Below are positions 1 through 8,767 of a DNA stretch of 42,305 bases, piece after piece. How positions within the stretch are numbered: the first letter of the stretch is position 1; each line of letters begins with the position of its first letter. Source of the stretch: Reyranella soli (GTDB taxonomy: Bacteria; Pseudomonadota; Alphaproteobacteria; Reyranellales; Reyranellaceae). The stretch is taken from contig NZ_BKAJ01000132.1 of the NCBI RefSeq assembly GCF_007992495.1, positions 1-42,305 on the forward strand, in the 5' to 3' direction. Made by a program: the position numbers and the translations under genes. The notes under the pieces are model-generated. The model had not been told where the DNA came from. It did no database searches and saw only the letters and a program-made list of their open reading frames with translations.

Positions 1-87
1 CCCCTTGGGGAGAGGTTGGGTGAGGGGGTGATGCAGGAGACAGCATTCGTGTTGAACCCCCTCACCTAGCCTCTCCCCCAAGGGGGA
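1..87. repeat. Inverted repeat, bidirectional terminator-like
   Basis: Two arms of about 28 bases, at 1-28 and 57-87, are near-perfect reverse complements around a ~28-base spacer (CCCCTTGGGGAGAGG against CCTCTCCCCCAAGGGG). It lies just beyond the stop of the minus-strand dehydrogenase. Palindromes of this CTCTCCCCC type are commonly dispersed between alphaproteobacterial genes, where they may act as terminators. The left arm begins at the window edge, so the element may be longer. Confidence 0.6.
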
Positions 88-127
88 GAGGAATATGAGA
101 GAGGAACGAAGGAATGACGATCGGCAA

Positions 128-1126
128 TCACGCCGCCTTCTTCAGCGCCTCCGGGTTGATGACATTGATCGGCTTGCCGTCCAGCCAGGCCTCGATGTCC
201 TCGATCGTGCCGGCATAGAAGTGCCGGTAGCTGTCCTCGACGACGTAGCCCAGGTGCGGGATCAGGGTGACGTTCTCGAGCTTGGTGAAGGGATGGCCGG
301 GCGCCACCGGCTCCTTGTCGTAAACGTCGAGGCCGGCATGGGCGATGGTGCGGTTCTTGAGGGCAGCGAGCAACGCCGCCTCGTCGACGATCGGCCCGCG
401 CGAAGTGTTCACCAGGATGGCCGACTTCTTCATCTTCGCGAGGTCCGCCGCGCCCAAGAGACCGCGGCTGCGGTCGGACAGCACGAGATGGATGCTGACG
501 AAGTCGGAGGTCTTGAGCAGCTCGTCCTTGCTGACGAGCTTCGCGCCGCCCTTGGCCGCTGCTTCCTCCGTGAGGTTCTGGCTCCACGCCACGACATCCA
601 TGCCGAAGGCTTTTGCATAGCCTGCCACTCGACTGCCCAGGCGGCCCAGCCCAATGACGCCCAGCCGCTTGCCTTCGAGGACGACCATCTGCTCGATGCC
701 GTCGTGCCAGCCACCGCTGCGCATCAGGCGCTCGGCCTTGGCGAGGTCGCGGGCGCACATCATCAGCAGCGCCCAGGTGAGCTCGGCAGTCGAGGCGTTG
801 GAGCCGCCGCCCGGCGTATTGCTGATGGGGATGCCGCGGTCGGTCGCGGCCTTGTCGTCCAGGCTGGAAGCCCGCGCACCGGTCAGGACCATGAACTTCA
901 GGTTGAGCAGCTTCTCGATCAGCGCCCGCGGGAAGGCCGTTCGCTCGCGCAGCAAACCCAGCATGTCGAAGGGCGCCAGCTTCTTGGCAGCGTCCTCGAC
1001 CGAGGAGAACGGCTCGTGAAACACCGTGATCTCCACGCCGCGTTTCCTGAGGCGATCCCAGTCGGCCATCTTGAGCGCGACCTTCTGATAGTCGTCGAGC
1101 AGGGCGAGTTTGTAGGTTTGCGGCAT
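128..1126 (-). CDS. D-2-hydroxyacid dehydrogenase family protein
   Basis: A 332-residue NAD-dependent oxidoreductase of the D-isomer-specific 2-hydroxyacid dehydrogenase family, of usual length. The Rossmann motif VIGLGRLGSRVAGYA binds the nucleotide. The family signature NTSRGPIVDEAALLAAL follows. The catalytic set is present as the Arg region after SIHLVLSDRS, Glu in YDKEPVAPGHP and His in IPHLGYV. Family members reduce 2-keto acids or oxidise D-2-hydroxy acids in the cytoplasm; the substrate cannot be told from sequence. The gene is divergent from the dioxygenase operon with a 56-bp gap that must hold both promoters, so it may share regulation or substrate with that operon. Confidence 0.9.
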   Translation of the reverse strand: MPQTYKLALLDDYQKVALKMADWDRLRKRGVEITVFHEPFSSVEDAAKKLAPFDMLGLLRERTAFPRALIEKLLNLKFMVLTGARASSLDDKAATDRGIPISNTPGGGSNASTAELTWALLMMCARDLAKAERLMRSGGWHDGIEQMVVLEGKRLGVIGLGRLGSRVAGYAKAFGMDVVAWSQNLTEEAAAKGGAKLVSKDELLKTSDFVSIHLVLSDRSRGLLGAADLAKMKKSAILVNTSRGPIVDEAALLAALKNRTIAHAGLDVYDKEPVAPGHPFTKLENVTLIPHLGYVVEDSYRHFYAGTIEDIEAWLDGKPINVINPEALKKAA

Positions 1127-1182
1127 GGCGTTTCCTGGGAGAAGATGGGTTGGTCAGAACACTATAGCCGCAGGAGACGGTC

Positions 1183-2067
1183 ATGAGCATCACCGTGAAG
1201 CCGGTGACGCCCGACTTCGTGGCCGAGATTTCCGGTCTCGACCTGGCCCAGCCGCTGGCACCCGCCGACCGCGACGCGATCGAGGCGGCGATCAACCAGT
1301 ATGCGATCGTGATCTTTCACGACCAGAAATTGACCGACGAGCAGCAGATCGATTTCGCCCGCTCTTTCGGGCCGCTCGCTTCGCCGGCGCAGAAGGCCCG
1401 GCACACCGGCATCAAGCACCGCATTGCCTCGAACGATATCGCCGACATCTCCAATCTCGACGGCGACGGCAATGTCCTGGAGGCCAACAGCAAGCGACGG
1501 CTCGACTGGCTGGCCAATCGCCTGTGGCACACCGACGCCTCGTTCCGCGCCGTGCCCGGTGCGCTATCGATGCTCTATGCCCATGTCGTGCCCGACGCGG
1601 GCGGCGAGACCGAATTCGCCGACCTGCGGGCGGCCTACGACGCCCTGCCACAGAAGACCAGGGACCGGATCGAGCCGCTGATCGCCGAGCATTCGATCTG
1701 GCATTCGCGCGGTCAGCTCGCCGTCACCATGTACACGGAAGAGGAGCTTAAAAGCCTGCCGCCGGTGCCGCAGCGCGTCGTGCGCCGCCATCCCGGCTCG
1801 CATCGCAAGACGCTCTACCTCGCCGCCCATGCCTCGCACATCATCGGAATGCCGGTCGCCGACGGCCGGCTGCTGCTGATGGACCTGATCGAGCACGCCA
1901 CGCAGCGGCCGTTCGTGCACAGCCACACGTGGAAGCAGGGCGACCTGGTGATCTGGGACAATCGCTGCACCATGCATCGTGCGCGGCCGTTTGACACCAC
2001 CAAGGTGCGCGACCTGCGCCGCGTCACCACGCGCGACGTCGCCTCGACCCTCGAGCAGGCCGCCTAG
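1183..2067 (+). CDS. TauD/TfdA family 2-oxoglutarate-dependent dioxygenase
   Basis: A 294-residue Fe(II)/2-oxoglutarate dioxygenase of normal length. The iron ligands are visible: H116 and D118 in the WHTDAS motif, and the distal His near residue 265 in CTMHRARPF. Arginines in the following RDLRRVTT stretch fit the 2-oxoglutarate-binding position. The family hydroxylates substrates such as taurine, alkyl sulfates and phenoxyacetates, often breaking a C-S or ether bond. An AGGAG site precedes the ATG. It is the first gene of a co-directional run whose thiolase starts 9 bp downstream. The exact substrate is unknown; the TfdA-like HTD/MHRARPF context is clear. Confidence 0.9.
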   Translation: MSITVKPVTPDFVAEISGLDLAQPLAPADRDAIEAAINQYAIVIFHDQKLTDEQQIDFARSFGPLASPAQKARHTGIKHRIASNDIADISNLDGDGNVLEANSKRRLDWLANRLWHTDASFRAVPGALSMLYAHVVPDAGGETEFADLRAAYDALPQKTRDRIEPLIAEHSIWHSRGQLAVTMYTEEELKSLPPVPQRVVRRHPGSHRKTLYLAAHASHIIGMPVADGRLLLMDLIEHATQRPFVHSHTWKQGDLVIWDNRCTMHRARPFDTTKVRDLRRVTTRDVASTLEQAA

Positions 2068-2076
2068 GAGAAGACC

Positions 2077-3354
2077 ATGCCGCGGCCCGTTGATGTCTGG
2101 CTGGCCGCGGGCGTGCGCACGCCCTTTGCCAAGGTCGACGGCCCGCTGGCGGGCTACGACGCCATCGAGCTCTCGGTGCCTGTGGCGCGGCACATGGTCG
2201 ACCTGCTGAAGGGCGGCAAGCCCGACTTCGCCGTCTGGGGCGTGGTGGTGCCCTCGCTCACCTTCAGCAACATCGGCCGCGAAGTGCTGATGGATGCCGG
2301 CATCGACGCCACCATCCCCGCCTTCTCCACCGTCATGGCCTGCTCGACCAGCATGATGGGCGCCATCGAGGCGGCTGGCATGATCGACGGCGATGCCTAC
2401 AACCTCGCGCTGGTGGGTGGCGTCGACAGTCTGAGCCGCGTGCAGGTCGGGCTGGGGCAGAAGCTCAGCGACTGGCTGCGCAAGTTCCAGCAGGCGCGCT
2501 CGCTCGGGCAGAAGCTCGACCACATCACTCACGTCCACCTGAAGGACATCCGGCTCTACATCCCGGCGATCGCCAACCGCACGACGGGCTTGAGCATGGG
2601 CGAGCACACCGAGATCACCGCCAAGGAATGGCGGATCGGCCGCCAGGAGCAGGATGAGATTGCGCTCGCGAGCCATCAGCACGCGGTGGCGGGCTGGGAC
2701 AAGGGCTTCTTCGACGACCTCGTGATCGAGATGGGTGGCGTCAAACGCGACACCATCCCGCGCAAGGACACCTCGCTGGAAAAGCTCGCGCGCCTGCCGC
2801 CATCGTTCGACCGCACCAGCGGCAAGGGCACGCTGACGGCGGGCAACTCCTCGCCGCTCACCGACGGCGCGGCGGCGATCTGGGTGGCCTCGTCGAAGGG
2901 GCTGGAGCGGCTTCCCTCGAGCACCCCGCGGGTAAAGCTGGTCGACTGGGAGATCGGCTCGGTCGATTTCCGCGTCGAAGGCCTTCTAATGGCACCGGCC
3001 TTCGCTATCCCGCGCCTGCTGGCGCGGCACGATCTCACCTATGGCGACATCCATCTCTGGGAGATCCACGAGGCCTTCGCGGCCCAGGTGGCCTTCCACC
3101 TGAAGGCACTGCAGGACCCGGTGTTCCTGCGCGACAAGGCCAAGGTGCCTAGAAACTTCGGCGCGTTCCCCAAGGAGCGCATGAACCCCAACGGCGGCAG
3201 CACGGCGCTCGGCCATCCGTTCGGCGCCACGGGTGCGCGCATCATCAGCCAGGCGGTGAAGGAGCTCGCAGCCATGGCCAAGGGTAGCCGCGCCATCGTC
3301 AGCATCTGCGCCGACGGCGGCCAGGGCAGTGTATTGTTATTGGAGGCGGCATGA
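2077..3354 (+). CDS. Thiolase family protein (acetyl-CoA C-acyltransferase)
   Basis: A 425-residue thiolase that would cleave 3-ketoacyl-CoA with CoA, or condense acyl-CoAs. The acyl-accepting Cys is C89 in STVMACSTSMMG. The second motif is WEIHEAFAAQ, with His where many thiolases carry Asn. The C-terminal GGSTALGHPFGATGAR supplies the catalytic His, and SICADGGQG supplies the second Cys in a slightly divergent CxGGG motif. The length and the insert around residues 140-180 are closer to FadI-type thiolases than to short PhaA types. The stop overlaps the next start as ATGA, so translation is coupled to the LysE gene. Together with the dioxygenase and ligase it suggests beta-oxidation-like degradation. 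Confidence 0.88.
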   Translation: MPRPVDVWLAAGVRTPFAKVDGPLAGYDAIELSVPVARHMVDLLKGGKPDFAVWGVVVPSLTFSNIGREVLMDAGIDATIPAFSTVMACSTSMMGAIEAAGMIDGDAYNLALVGGVDSLSRVQVGLGQKLSDWLRKFQQARSLGQKLDHITHVHLKDIRLYIPAIANRTTGLSMGEHTEITAKEWRIGRQEQDEIALASHQHAVAGWDKGFFDDLVIEMGGVKRDTIPRKDTSLEKLARLPPSFDRTSGKGTLTAGNSSPLTDGAAAIWVASSKGLERLPSSTPRVKLVDWEIGSVDFRVEGLLMAPAFAIPRLLARHDLTYGDIHLWEIHEAFAAQVAFHLKALQDPVFLRDKAKVPRNFGAFPKERMNPNGGSTALGHPFGATGARIISQAVKELAAMAKGSRAIVSICADGGQGSVLLLEAA

Positions 3355-3965
3355 TGAGCATCGATTTCCTGATCACCACCCTGATCATCGTCGTCTCACC
3401 CGGGATCGGCGTGCTCTATACGATCGCCACCGGTCTGTCGCGCGGCGCGCGGGCCAGCGTGGTCGCGGCCTTCGGCTGCACGCTCGGCATCGTGCCGCAC
3501 ATGGCGGCGGCCATCATGGGCCTGGCGGCGCTGCTGCATACCAGCGCCATTGCCTTCCAGACGATGAAGTATCTCGGCGTCGCCTACCTGCTCTACATGG
3601 CGTGGATGACCCTGAAGGAGCACGGCGCGCTCAAGGTCGAGGACACGGTCGACCAGAAGTCGGCGATGCAGGTGATCGTGCACGCCATCCTGATCAATAT
3701 CCTGAACCCCAAGCTCTCGATCTTCTTCTTCGCCTTCCTGCCGCAGTTCGTCACCGCCGAGGAGGCCGCGCCCGTGCTGCGCATGTCGGAGCTTTCAGCC
3801 GTGTTCATGCTGATGACCTTCGTGGTGTTCGTGGGCTACGGCCTGTTCGCCGCCGCGGTGCGCCGACATGTGATCTCGCGTCCGGCCGTGCTGACCTGGA
3901 TGCGCCGCGCCTTCACCGGGGCGTTTGCGGCGTTGGGGGCGAAGCTGGCGCTGGCGGATCGATGA
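3351..3965 (+). CDS. LysE family translocator
   Basis: A 204-residue inner-membrane protein of the LysE/RhtB exporter superfamily. The N-terminus carries the family pattern around residues 15-30 (SPGIGVLYTIATGLSRGARA), and INILNPKLSIFFFAF near residue 118 matches the conserved N-P-K motif. About six hydrophobic segments can be traced. Known members export amino acids or related metabolites. A GGAGG site sits 5 bases before the ATG. The gene overlaps the thiolase upstream and the MFS gene downstream by ATGA junctions, so it belongs to the same operon and may export a pathway product. Confidence 0.88.
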   Translation: MMSIDFLITTLIIVVSPGIGVLYTIATGLSRGARASVVAAFGCTLGIVPHMAAAIMGLAALLHTSAIAFQTMKYLGVAYLLYMAWMTLKEHGALKVEDTVDQKSAMQVIVHAILINILNPKLSIFFFAFLPQFVTAEEAAPVLRMSELSAVFMLMTFVVFVGYGLFAAAVRRHVISRPAVLTWMRRAFTGAFAALGAKLALADR

Positions 3966-5245
3966 CGCCCACCCGCTTCCGCTGGTTCGTCGTCTTCCTT
4001 CTGTTTGCGATCACCATCGTCAACTACATCGACCGCGCCGCGATCTCCTATGCCATCCCGCTGATCCAGCGCGACCTCGGCTTCTCACCGACCGAGAGCG
4101 GCGCCATCCTGGGCGCCTTCGGCGTGGGCTACGCCATCACCACCCTGCTGGGCGGCTTCGCCGTCGACCGCTGGGGCGCGCGCATCGTACTCACCGTCGC
4201 GGCGGTACTGTGGAGCCTGTCGATCGGCATGACGGCGCTGGCGACCGGCGTCGCGACGCTCTATGCGGCGCGCGTGCTTCTGGGCGTGTCGGAAGGGCCC
4301 AACTTCCCGGCCCTGACCGGAGCGGTCACCCACTGGCTGTCGCCGCATGAACGGGCGACGGCGCTCGGCAACGCGCTGCTCGCCGTGCCGTTGGCGCTGG
4401 CGATCGGCGGGCCGATCGTCACCCAGCTTCTCGGCTGGCTCGACTGGCGGCTGACGTTCGGCGTGCTGTTCGTCCTGTCGGCCGCCTGGGTGCCGCTGTG
4501 GTGGTTCCTGTTCCGCGACAGACCGGCCGATTCCCGCTTCGTCAACAAGGCCGAGCTCGACCACATCCGCGCCAGCCCCGGCGTCGGCACCGAGGCGCCG
4601 CATGCCGTCCTGAAGTCGTGGCCCGGCATGGACGTGATCGCCGCCCTGCTCTCCAACCGCACGCTGCTCGCCAACTACTGGGCGTTCTTCGTCTTTGGCT
4701 ATTTCCTGTTCTTCTTCATGACCTGGCTGCCGAGCTACCTCGAGCGCAAGTACGGGCTGAACCTCGGCGCCGTCGGCCTGTTCACCGTCGCGCCTTGGCT
4801 GGCGGCGGCCGTCCTGCTTTGGTTGTTCGGCCGCTTGTCGGACCATCTGCTCGCCGCCACCGGCCGCCTGCGCATCGCCCGCTCCTACCTGATCGCCGGC
4901 ACGCAGTTCGTGGCGGCCATCGCCGTCATTCCCGTGGCCATGACCGACGATCTCACGGTCGCCATCGCCGGCATCACCGTGGCGGTTGCCGCCTCGATGG
5001 GTGCCAACGCCGCCTACTATGCGATGAACGTCGACATCGTGCCCGACCGCGCGGCGACGGCGCTCGGCATCATGGACTTCGCCTTTGCCGTCGCAGGTTT
5101 CCTCGCTCCGGCCATCACCGGCTGGGTGCTGAACATCCGCGGCTCGTTCACCGACGGCTTCCTGCTGATGGCGGTACTGGCGCTGTCGTCGGTGGTCGTC
5201 GTGCTAGTGTTCCACCATCCGGACAAGGACGCCGCGCGCACATGA
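3962..5245 (+). CDS. MFS transporter, ACS-like family
   Basis: A 427-residue major facilitator with about 12 membrane segments. It begins MTPTRFRWFVVFLLFAITIV; this start overlaps the LysE stop as ATGA, and an in-frame upstream extension is only read-through of another frame. NYIDRAAIS at residues 20-28 and DRWGAR after the second helix are typical of anion:cation symporters of the hexuronate, glucarate and phthalate type. The likely role is proton-coupled uptake of an organic acid. The next gene also overlaps by ATGA. In this operon it is the natural importer of the compound activated by the ligase; the substrate is inferred only in class. Confidence 0.9.
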   Translation: MTPTRFRWFVVFLLFAITIVNYIDRAAISYAIPLIQRDLGFSPTESGAILGAFGVGYAITTLLGGFAVDRWGARIVLTVAAVLWSLSIGMTALATGVATLYAARVLLGVSEGPNFPALTGAVTHWLSPHERATALGNALLAVPLALAIGGPIVTQLLGWLDWRLTFGVLFVLSAAWVPLWWFLFRDRPADSRFVNKAELDHIRASPGVGTEAPHAVLKSWPGMDVIAALLSNRTLLANYWAFFVFGYFLFFFMTWLPSYLERKYGLNLGAVGLFTVAPWLAAAVLLWLFGRLSDHLLAATGRLRIARSYLIAGTQFVAAIAVIPVAMTDDLTVAIAGITVAVAASMGANAAYYAMNVDIVPDRAATALGIMDFAFAVAGFLAPAITGWVLNIRGSFTDGFLLMAVLALSSVVVVLVFHHPDKDAART

Positions 5246-6852
5246 GGGACGAAACGACAATCGGCGAAGCGTTCGCGACTGCCGTCTCGACCTGGGGCGA
5301 CAGACCGTTCTTCGCCGTGCCGGCCGGCGTTGGGCGCGGCTATCTGGAAGCGGGCTTCGAGATCTCCTATGCCGACGCAGCCAAGGAGGTCGAAGCACTC
5401 GCCGCGATCTATCGCTCGGCGGGCTACGGCCTCGGCCATCGCGTCGCGACCCTGCTGGAGAACCGCCCCGAGTACGTCCTGCACAAGCTGGCGCTGAGCA
5501 GCCTCGGCGTCTGCTGTGTGCCGATCAACCCGGAATATCGGGCCGGCGAGATCGCCTATCTCCTGGAGCACAGCGAGCCCGAGATCGTGATCGGGCTGGC
5601 GGCGCGCCGCCAGCAGCTGCTCGGCGGTCTGTCGGAAAGCGCGCATCGGCCGGCGATTGTCAATCTGGAAGAGTTCGCGTCGGCGCTCGCCAAACCCCTG
5701 CGGCCGGCGTCCGGACGAGCGACACCTGAGACGCCATCCAGCATTCTCTACACATCGGGCACGACCGGACGGCCCAAGGGCTGCGTCCTCTCGCAAGGCT
5801 ACGAAGTGGCGACTGGCGGCCGCTATGCAGCGCTGGGCGGCCAGGCCGCGCTGCGCGCGGGCCAGGACCGCATCTACAACCCGCTGCCGCTCTACCATGC
5901 CAATGCCGGCGTCTTCTCGCTGATGGCCGCCATCGTCACCGGCAATTGCCAGATCCAGCCCGACCGCTTCCGCCCGCAGCGCTGGTGGAACGAGATCGCC
6001 GAGACGCGGGCCACCGTCGTCCACTATCTCGGCATCGTCGTGCCGCTTCTGATGGGACAGGCGCCGAGCGCTGACGAGCGCGCGCACCAGGTGCGCTTCG
6101 CCGTCGGCGCCGGCGTCGAGCCCGAACTGCACGCCGCCGCCGAGCAGCGTTTCGGCTTTCCTCTCATCGAGCTCTGGGGAATGACGGAGATGGTACGCGT
6201 GCTGGCCGATGACATCGAACCGCGCCATGTCGGCACGCGCGCTTTCGGCCGCGCGATCGACGGCGTCGAGGCCCGCGTAGTCGACGACGACGGGCGCGAT
6301 GTCGCCGATCCGCACCCTGGCGAGCTGATCATCCGTCACTCGGCGGCGACGCCGAGGCGCGGTTTCTTCTCGGGCTATCTCAAGGACGAGGCGGCGACCG
6401 AGCTCGCCTGGCGCGACGGTTGGTTCCACACCGGCGACGTGGTCTGGCGCGGACCGGACGGCATGCTGCATTTCGTCGACCGCAAGAAGAACATCATCCG
6501 CCGCTCGGGCGAGAACATCGCGGCTGCCGAGGTCGAGGCCCTGCTGCTGACGCATCCCGAGGTCCATCAGGTCGCGGTGATGCCGGTCAAGGACGAGTTG
6601 CGCGAGGAGGAGGTGCTGGCCTGCATCGTCCTGAAGCAGGCCAGGCCGGACAAGGCCATGGCCGACGCGCTGGTCCAGTACTGCCTGGACCGCATCGCCT
6701 ACTACAAGGCGCCGGGCTGGATCCATTTCGTGCCCGACATCCCGACGACGGGCACGCAGAAGATCCAGAAGCACACCATCTATCCAAAGGGCACCGACCC
6801 GCGCTCGGCGGCCGGGATTCTGGACACGCGCAGCCTGAAGCGGCGTCAATAA
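5242..6852 (+). CDS. Class I adenylate-forming acyl-CoA ligase
   Basis: A 536-residue AMP-forming ligase beginning MRDETTIGEAFATAVS; the start overlaps the MFS stop as ATGA. The phosphate-binding motif is SSILYTSGTTGRPKGCVLS near residues 166-184. The A5 region holds LWGMTE. The hinge motif WFHTGDVVWRGPDG and the A8 stretch DRKKNIIRRSGENIA follow. The C-terminal catalytic Lys lies in GTQKIQKH. It would convert a carboxylic acid plus ATP and CoA to acyl-CoA. Overall it resembles CaiC-like and short- or medium-chain ligases. It is the last gene of the operon; 197 bp without a gene follow. Confidence 0.9.
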   Translation: MRDETTIGEAFATAVSTWGDRPFFAVPAGVGRGYLEAGFEISYADAAKEVEALAAIYRSAGYGLGHRVATLLENRPEYVLHKLALSSLGVCCVPINPEYRAGEIAYLLEHSEPEIVIGLAARRQQLLGGLSESAHRPAIVNLEEFASALAKPLRPASGRATPETPSSILYTSGTTGRPKGCVLSQGYEVATGGRYAALGGQAALRAGQDRIYNPLPLYHANAGVFSLMAAIVTGNCQIQPDRFRPQRWWNEIAETRATVVHYLGIVVPLLMGQAPSADERAHQVRFAVGAGVEPELHAAAEQRFGFPLIELWGMTEMVRVLADDIEPRHVGTRAFGRAIDGVEARVVDDDGRDVADPHPGELIIRHSAATPRRGFFSGYLKDEAATELAWRDGWFHTGDVVWRGPDGMLHFVDRKKNIIRRSGENIAAAEVEALLLTHPEVHQVAVMPVKDELREEEVLACIVLKQARPDKAMADALVQYCLDRIAYYKAPGWIHFVPDIPTTGTQKIQKHTIYPKGTDPRSAAGILDTRSLKRRQ

Positions 6853-7049
6853 CCGCCGGTCACTGCGCGCCAGCATAGCGCGCAGCAGCCTCAAAGCTGG
6901 CGGTAGCCCGGCCGTTCCCGCGCAGAAAGAGCAAGCAATCGGCCGCGTCCCACCCCATGTGAGGTATTGGGCGATCCGGTACGGACCGACCCCGCCGGCT
7001 CGCGGGCACCCATGTTTCGTCAACCCAGCACTACCACTAGGAAGGACGG

Positions 7050-7772
7050 GTGACAGGCATGTCTAGCCCCCAGATGCCGACCAGCGACTTCAACACCGAT
7101 CTCACGCAGCTGCTGCCACGGCTGCGCGTCTACGCGCTGTCGCTCACCCGCGATTCCGTCCACGCCGACGACCTGGTGCAGCAGACCGTCCTGCGGTCGC
7201 TGCTCGGTCGCGCTTCTTTTCGCCCGGGCACCAACTTCCCGGGCTGGATATTCCGCATCCAGCGCAACGAGTTCATCTCGGGCCTGCGCCGGGAGCGGCC
7301 GACGGTCGAGCTCAATGACGCCATCGCCGCCACGCTGTCATATTCGCCGCGGCAGGAGAGCGGCATCATCATGCGCGAATTCAAGAAGGCCTTCCGGACC
7401 CTGGCGGGCGACCAGCGCTGCGCGCTGCTGCTGACGGCGCTGGAAGGCCATTCCCACGAGACGATCGCAAGCGCTTCCGGCGTCGCGATCGGCACGGTGA
7501 AGAGCAGGGTGTCGCGCGCTCGCACCCAGTTGAGGCGGATGCTCGACCTCGAGGAGGCGACTTCACCCAAGCCAGGAGTAGACGCTGCGCAGGAGCCCGC
7601 TTACGCAGCGTCGGACGCCAGGGCCTCGGCCAGTTCGTCAGATGACACGCTCACGACCTGGCGCGTGCCGCCGGGCACAGGATTCGCCGGCAAGTACAGC
7701 AAGGTCGCCGTGCGACGGAAGGCGGTGAAGGACAGGCCGGGGATTTCTTCCTCCTCCGTGACCAGCCGATAA
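7050..7772 (+). CDS. ECF-type RNA polymerase sigma factor
   Basis: The protein is 240 residues. Residues 10-170 hold sigma region 2 (LTQLLPRLRVYALSLTRD, then ADDLVQQTVLRSLL) and region 4 (EGHSHETIASASGVAIGTVKSRVSRARTQL). The general look is that of alphaproteobacterial EcfG/RpoE-like factors. GTG at 7050 is preferred because AGGAAGG lies 7-8 bases upstream; the ATG at 7059 is too far away. No anti-sigma, NepR or PhyR gene is recognised nearby. The last ~65 residues are low in sigma-like content and run antisense through the gene at 7601-7858, so the C-terminus is unusual and may be non-homologous extension. Confidence 0.85.
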   Translation: MTGMSSPQMPTSDFNTDLTQLLPRLRVYALSLTRDSVHADDLVQQTVLRSLLGRASFRPGTNFPGWIFRIQRNEFISGLRRERPTVELNDAIAATLSYSPRQESGIIMREFKKAFRTLAGDQRCALLLTALEGHSHETIASASGVAIGTVKSRVSRARTQLRRMLDLEEATSPKPGVDAAQEPAYAASDARASASSSDDTLTTWRVPPGTGFAGKYSKVAVRRKAVKDRPGISSSSVTSR

Positions 7773-7858
7773 GTGCCGGCGGGCTGCGCGCCCTCGAGAG
7801 CCGAGAGCGTGAAGGAGTGGCGGAACGTGACAGTGGTCTCCGTGGTCCGTGTCGACAT
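7601..7858 (-). CDS. Conserved small hypothetical protein
   Basis: An 85-residue protein starting MSTRTTETTVTFRHSFTLSA. GGAGG lies 7-11 bases before the ATG. Its sequence (TYRLVTEEEEIPGLSF, FRRTATLLYLP) resembles small proteins I recognise from Bradyrhizobium-type genomes, without known function; that is memory, not a search. It is mostly beta-like and has no signal peptide or membrane segment. It is convergent with the sigma-factor gene and overlaps its 3' end by about 170 bp, and it is divergent from the transglutaminase gene 36 bp away. Confidence 0.7.
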   Translation of the reverse strand: MSTRTTETTVTFRHSFTLSALEGAQPAGTYRLVTEEEEIPGLSFTAFRRTATLLYLPANPVPGGTRQVVSVSSDELAEALASDAA

Positions 7859-7894
7859 GACTGCCTCCAACCCAGGGGTGACCCGGGAGTTCAG

Positions 7895-8767
7895 ATGACC
7901 ATACTCAACATCCGCCATCGCACAACTTATCGCTACCGCGAACCCGTGCGGCTGGGGCCCCACCGGCTGATGCTGCGGCCGCGCGAGAGCCGCGACGTGC
8001 GCCTGCTGTCGAGCACACTCGAAATGACGCCGGCTGCGTCGGTCTCATGGACCAACGACGTCTTCGGCAATGCCGTCGCTACCTTAGGCTTCACCGGCCT
8101 GGCCGACGGTCTCGTAATCGACAGCCGGGTCGCGGTCGAGCTCGGCGCCTCGCCCTGGCCGGTGTTCGATATCGCCGCCTCGGCCACCAACTACCCGTTC
8201 TTCTATTCGAGCGAGGAGCGCGCTGATCTCGGGCTGCTGGCGGTGCCGCAGACCTTCGACGCGTCGGGCCGGCTCGCCGACTGGGCCCGGGGTTTCGTGC
8301 GCGGCACCCGCACCGATACGCTGGCGCTGCTCAAGGACATGGTGGCGGGTGTGGCGGCGGGGATCGGCTACCAGAGCCGCGAGGCGGAGGGCACGCAGAC
8401 GCCATTGCAGACCATCGATCGCGGCTGGGGCTCGTGCCGCGACTTCGCCGTGCTGTTCGCCGAGGCAGCGCGCTGCCTGGGCTTCGGCGCGCGGATCATA
8501 TCGGGCTATCTCTACAATCCGGATCGCGCGCCGATACCGGAAGGATCGGCGATAGCGGCGGGCTCGACCCACGCCTGGGCCGAGATCTTCCTGCCGGGCG
8601 CGGGCTGGATCACCTTCGATCCGACCAGCCGCGCGGTCGGCGGCTACAATCTCGTGCCACTCGCCGTCGGCCGCGTCATCGCCCAGGTGATGCCGATGAC
8701 CGGCACCTTCCTGGGCATGACAGATGCCTATCTGGGCATGTCGGTCGATGTCGAGGTCACGCCGTGA
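7895..8767 (+). CDS. Transglutaminase-like cysteine protease family protein
   Basis: A 290-residue protein starting MTILNIRHRTTYRYREPVRLG after a GGGAG site. The N-terminal ~85 residues match the bacterial transglutaminase-like N domain, a beta-sandwich. The core holds the triad: Cys181 in GSCRDFAVLFAEAAR, His in STHAWAEIFLPG and Asp in WITFDPTSR. No signal peptide is visible, so it is probably cytoplasmic. Such proteins are thought to be peptidases or amidases, often next to circularly permuted ATP-grasp partners; none is present here. The stop overlaps the convergent gene at 8757 by 11 bp. Confidence 0.87.
   Translation: MTILNIRHRTTYRYREPVRLGPHRLMLRPRESRDVRLLSSTLEMTPAASVSWTNDVFGNAVATLGFTGLADGLVIDSRVAVELGASPWPVFDIAASATNYPFFYSSEERADLGLLAVPQTFDASGRLADWARGFVRGTRTDTLALLKDMVAGVAAGIGYQSREAEGTQTPLQTIDRGWGSCRDFAVLFAEAARCLGFGARIISGYLYNPDRAPIPEGSAIAAGSTHAWAEIFLPGAGWITFDPTSRAVGGYNLVPLAVGRVIAQVMPMTGTFLGMTDAYLGMSVDVEVTP

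Noticed and set aside
66..1295. Long minus-strand frame of 409 codons across the dehydrogenase
   Set aside because: Arg/Gly/Pro/Ala-rich shadow of the true gene in another frame; no domain.
1564..2682. 372-codon minus-strand frame opposite dioxygenase and thiolase
   Set aside because: His/Asp/Arg-rich composition typical of the antisense of high-GC genes; the plus strand has full catalytic motifs.
5017..7023. 668-codon minus-strand frame opposite the MFS and ligase genes
   Set aside because: Antisense shadow; spans two real genes and has no motif or ribosome site.
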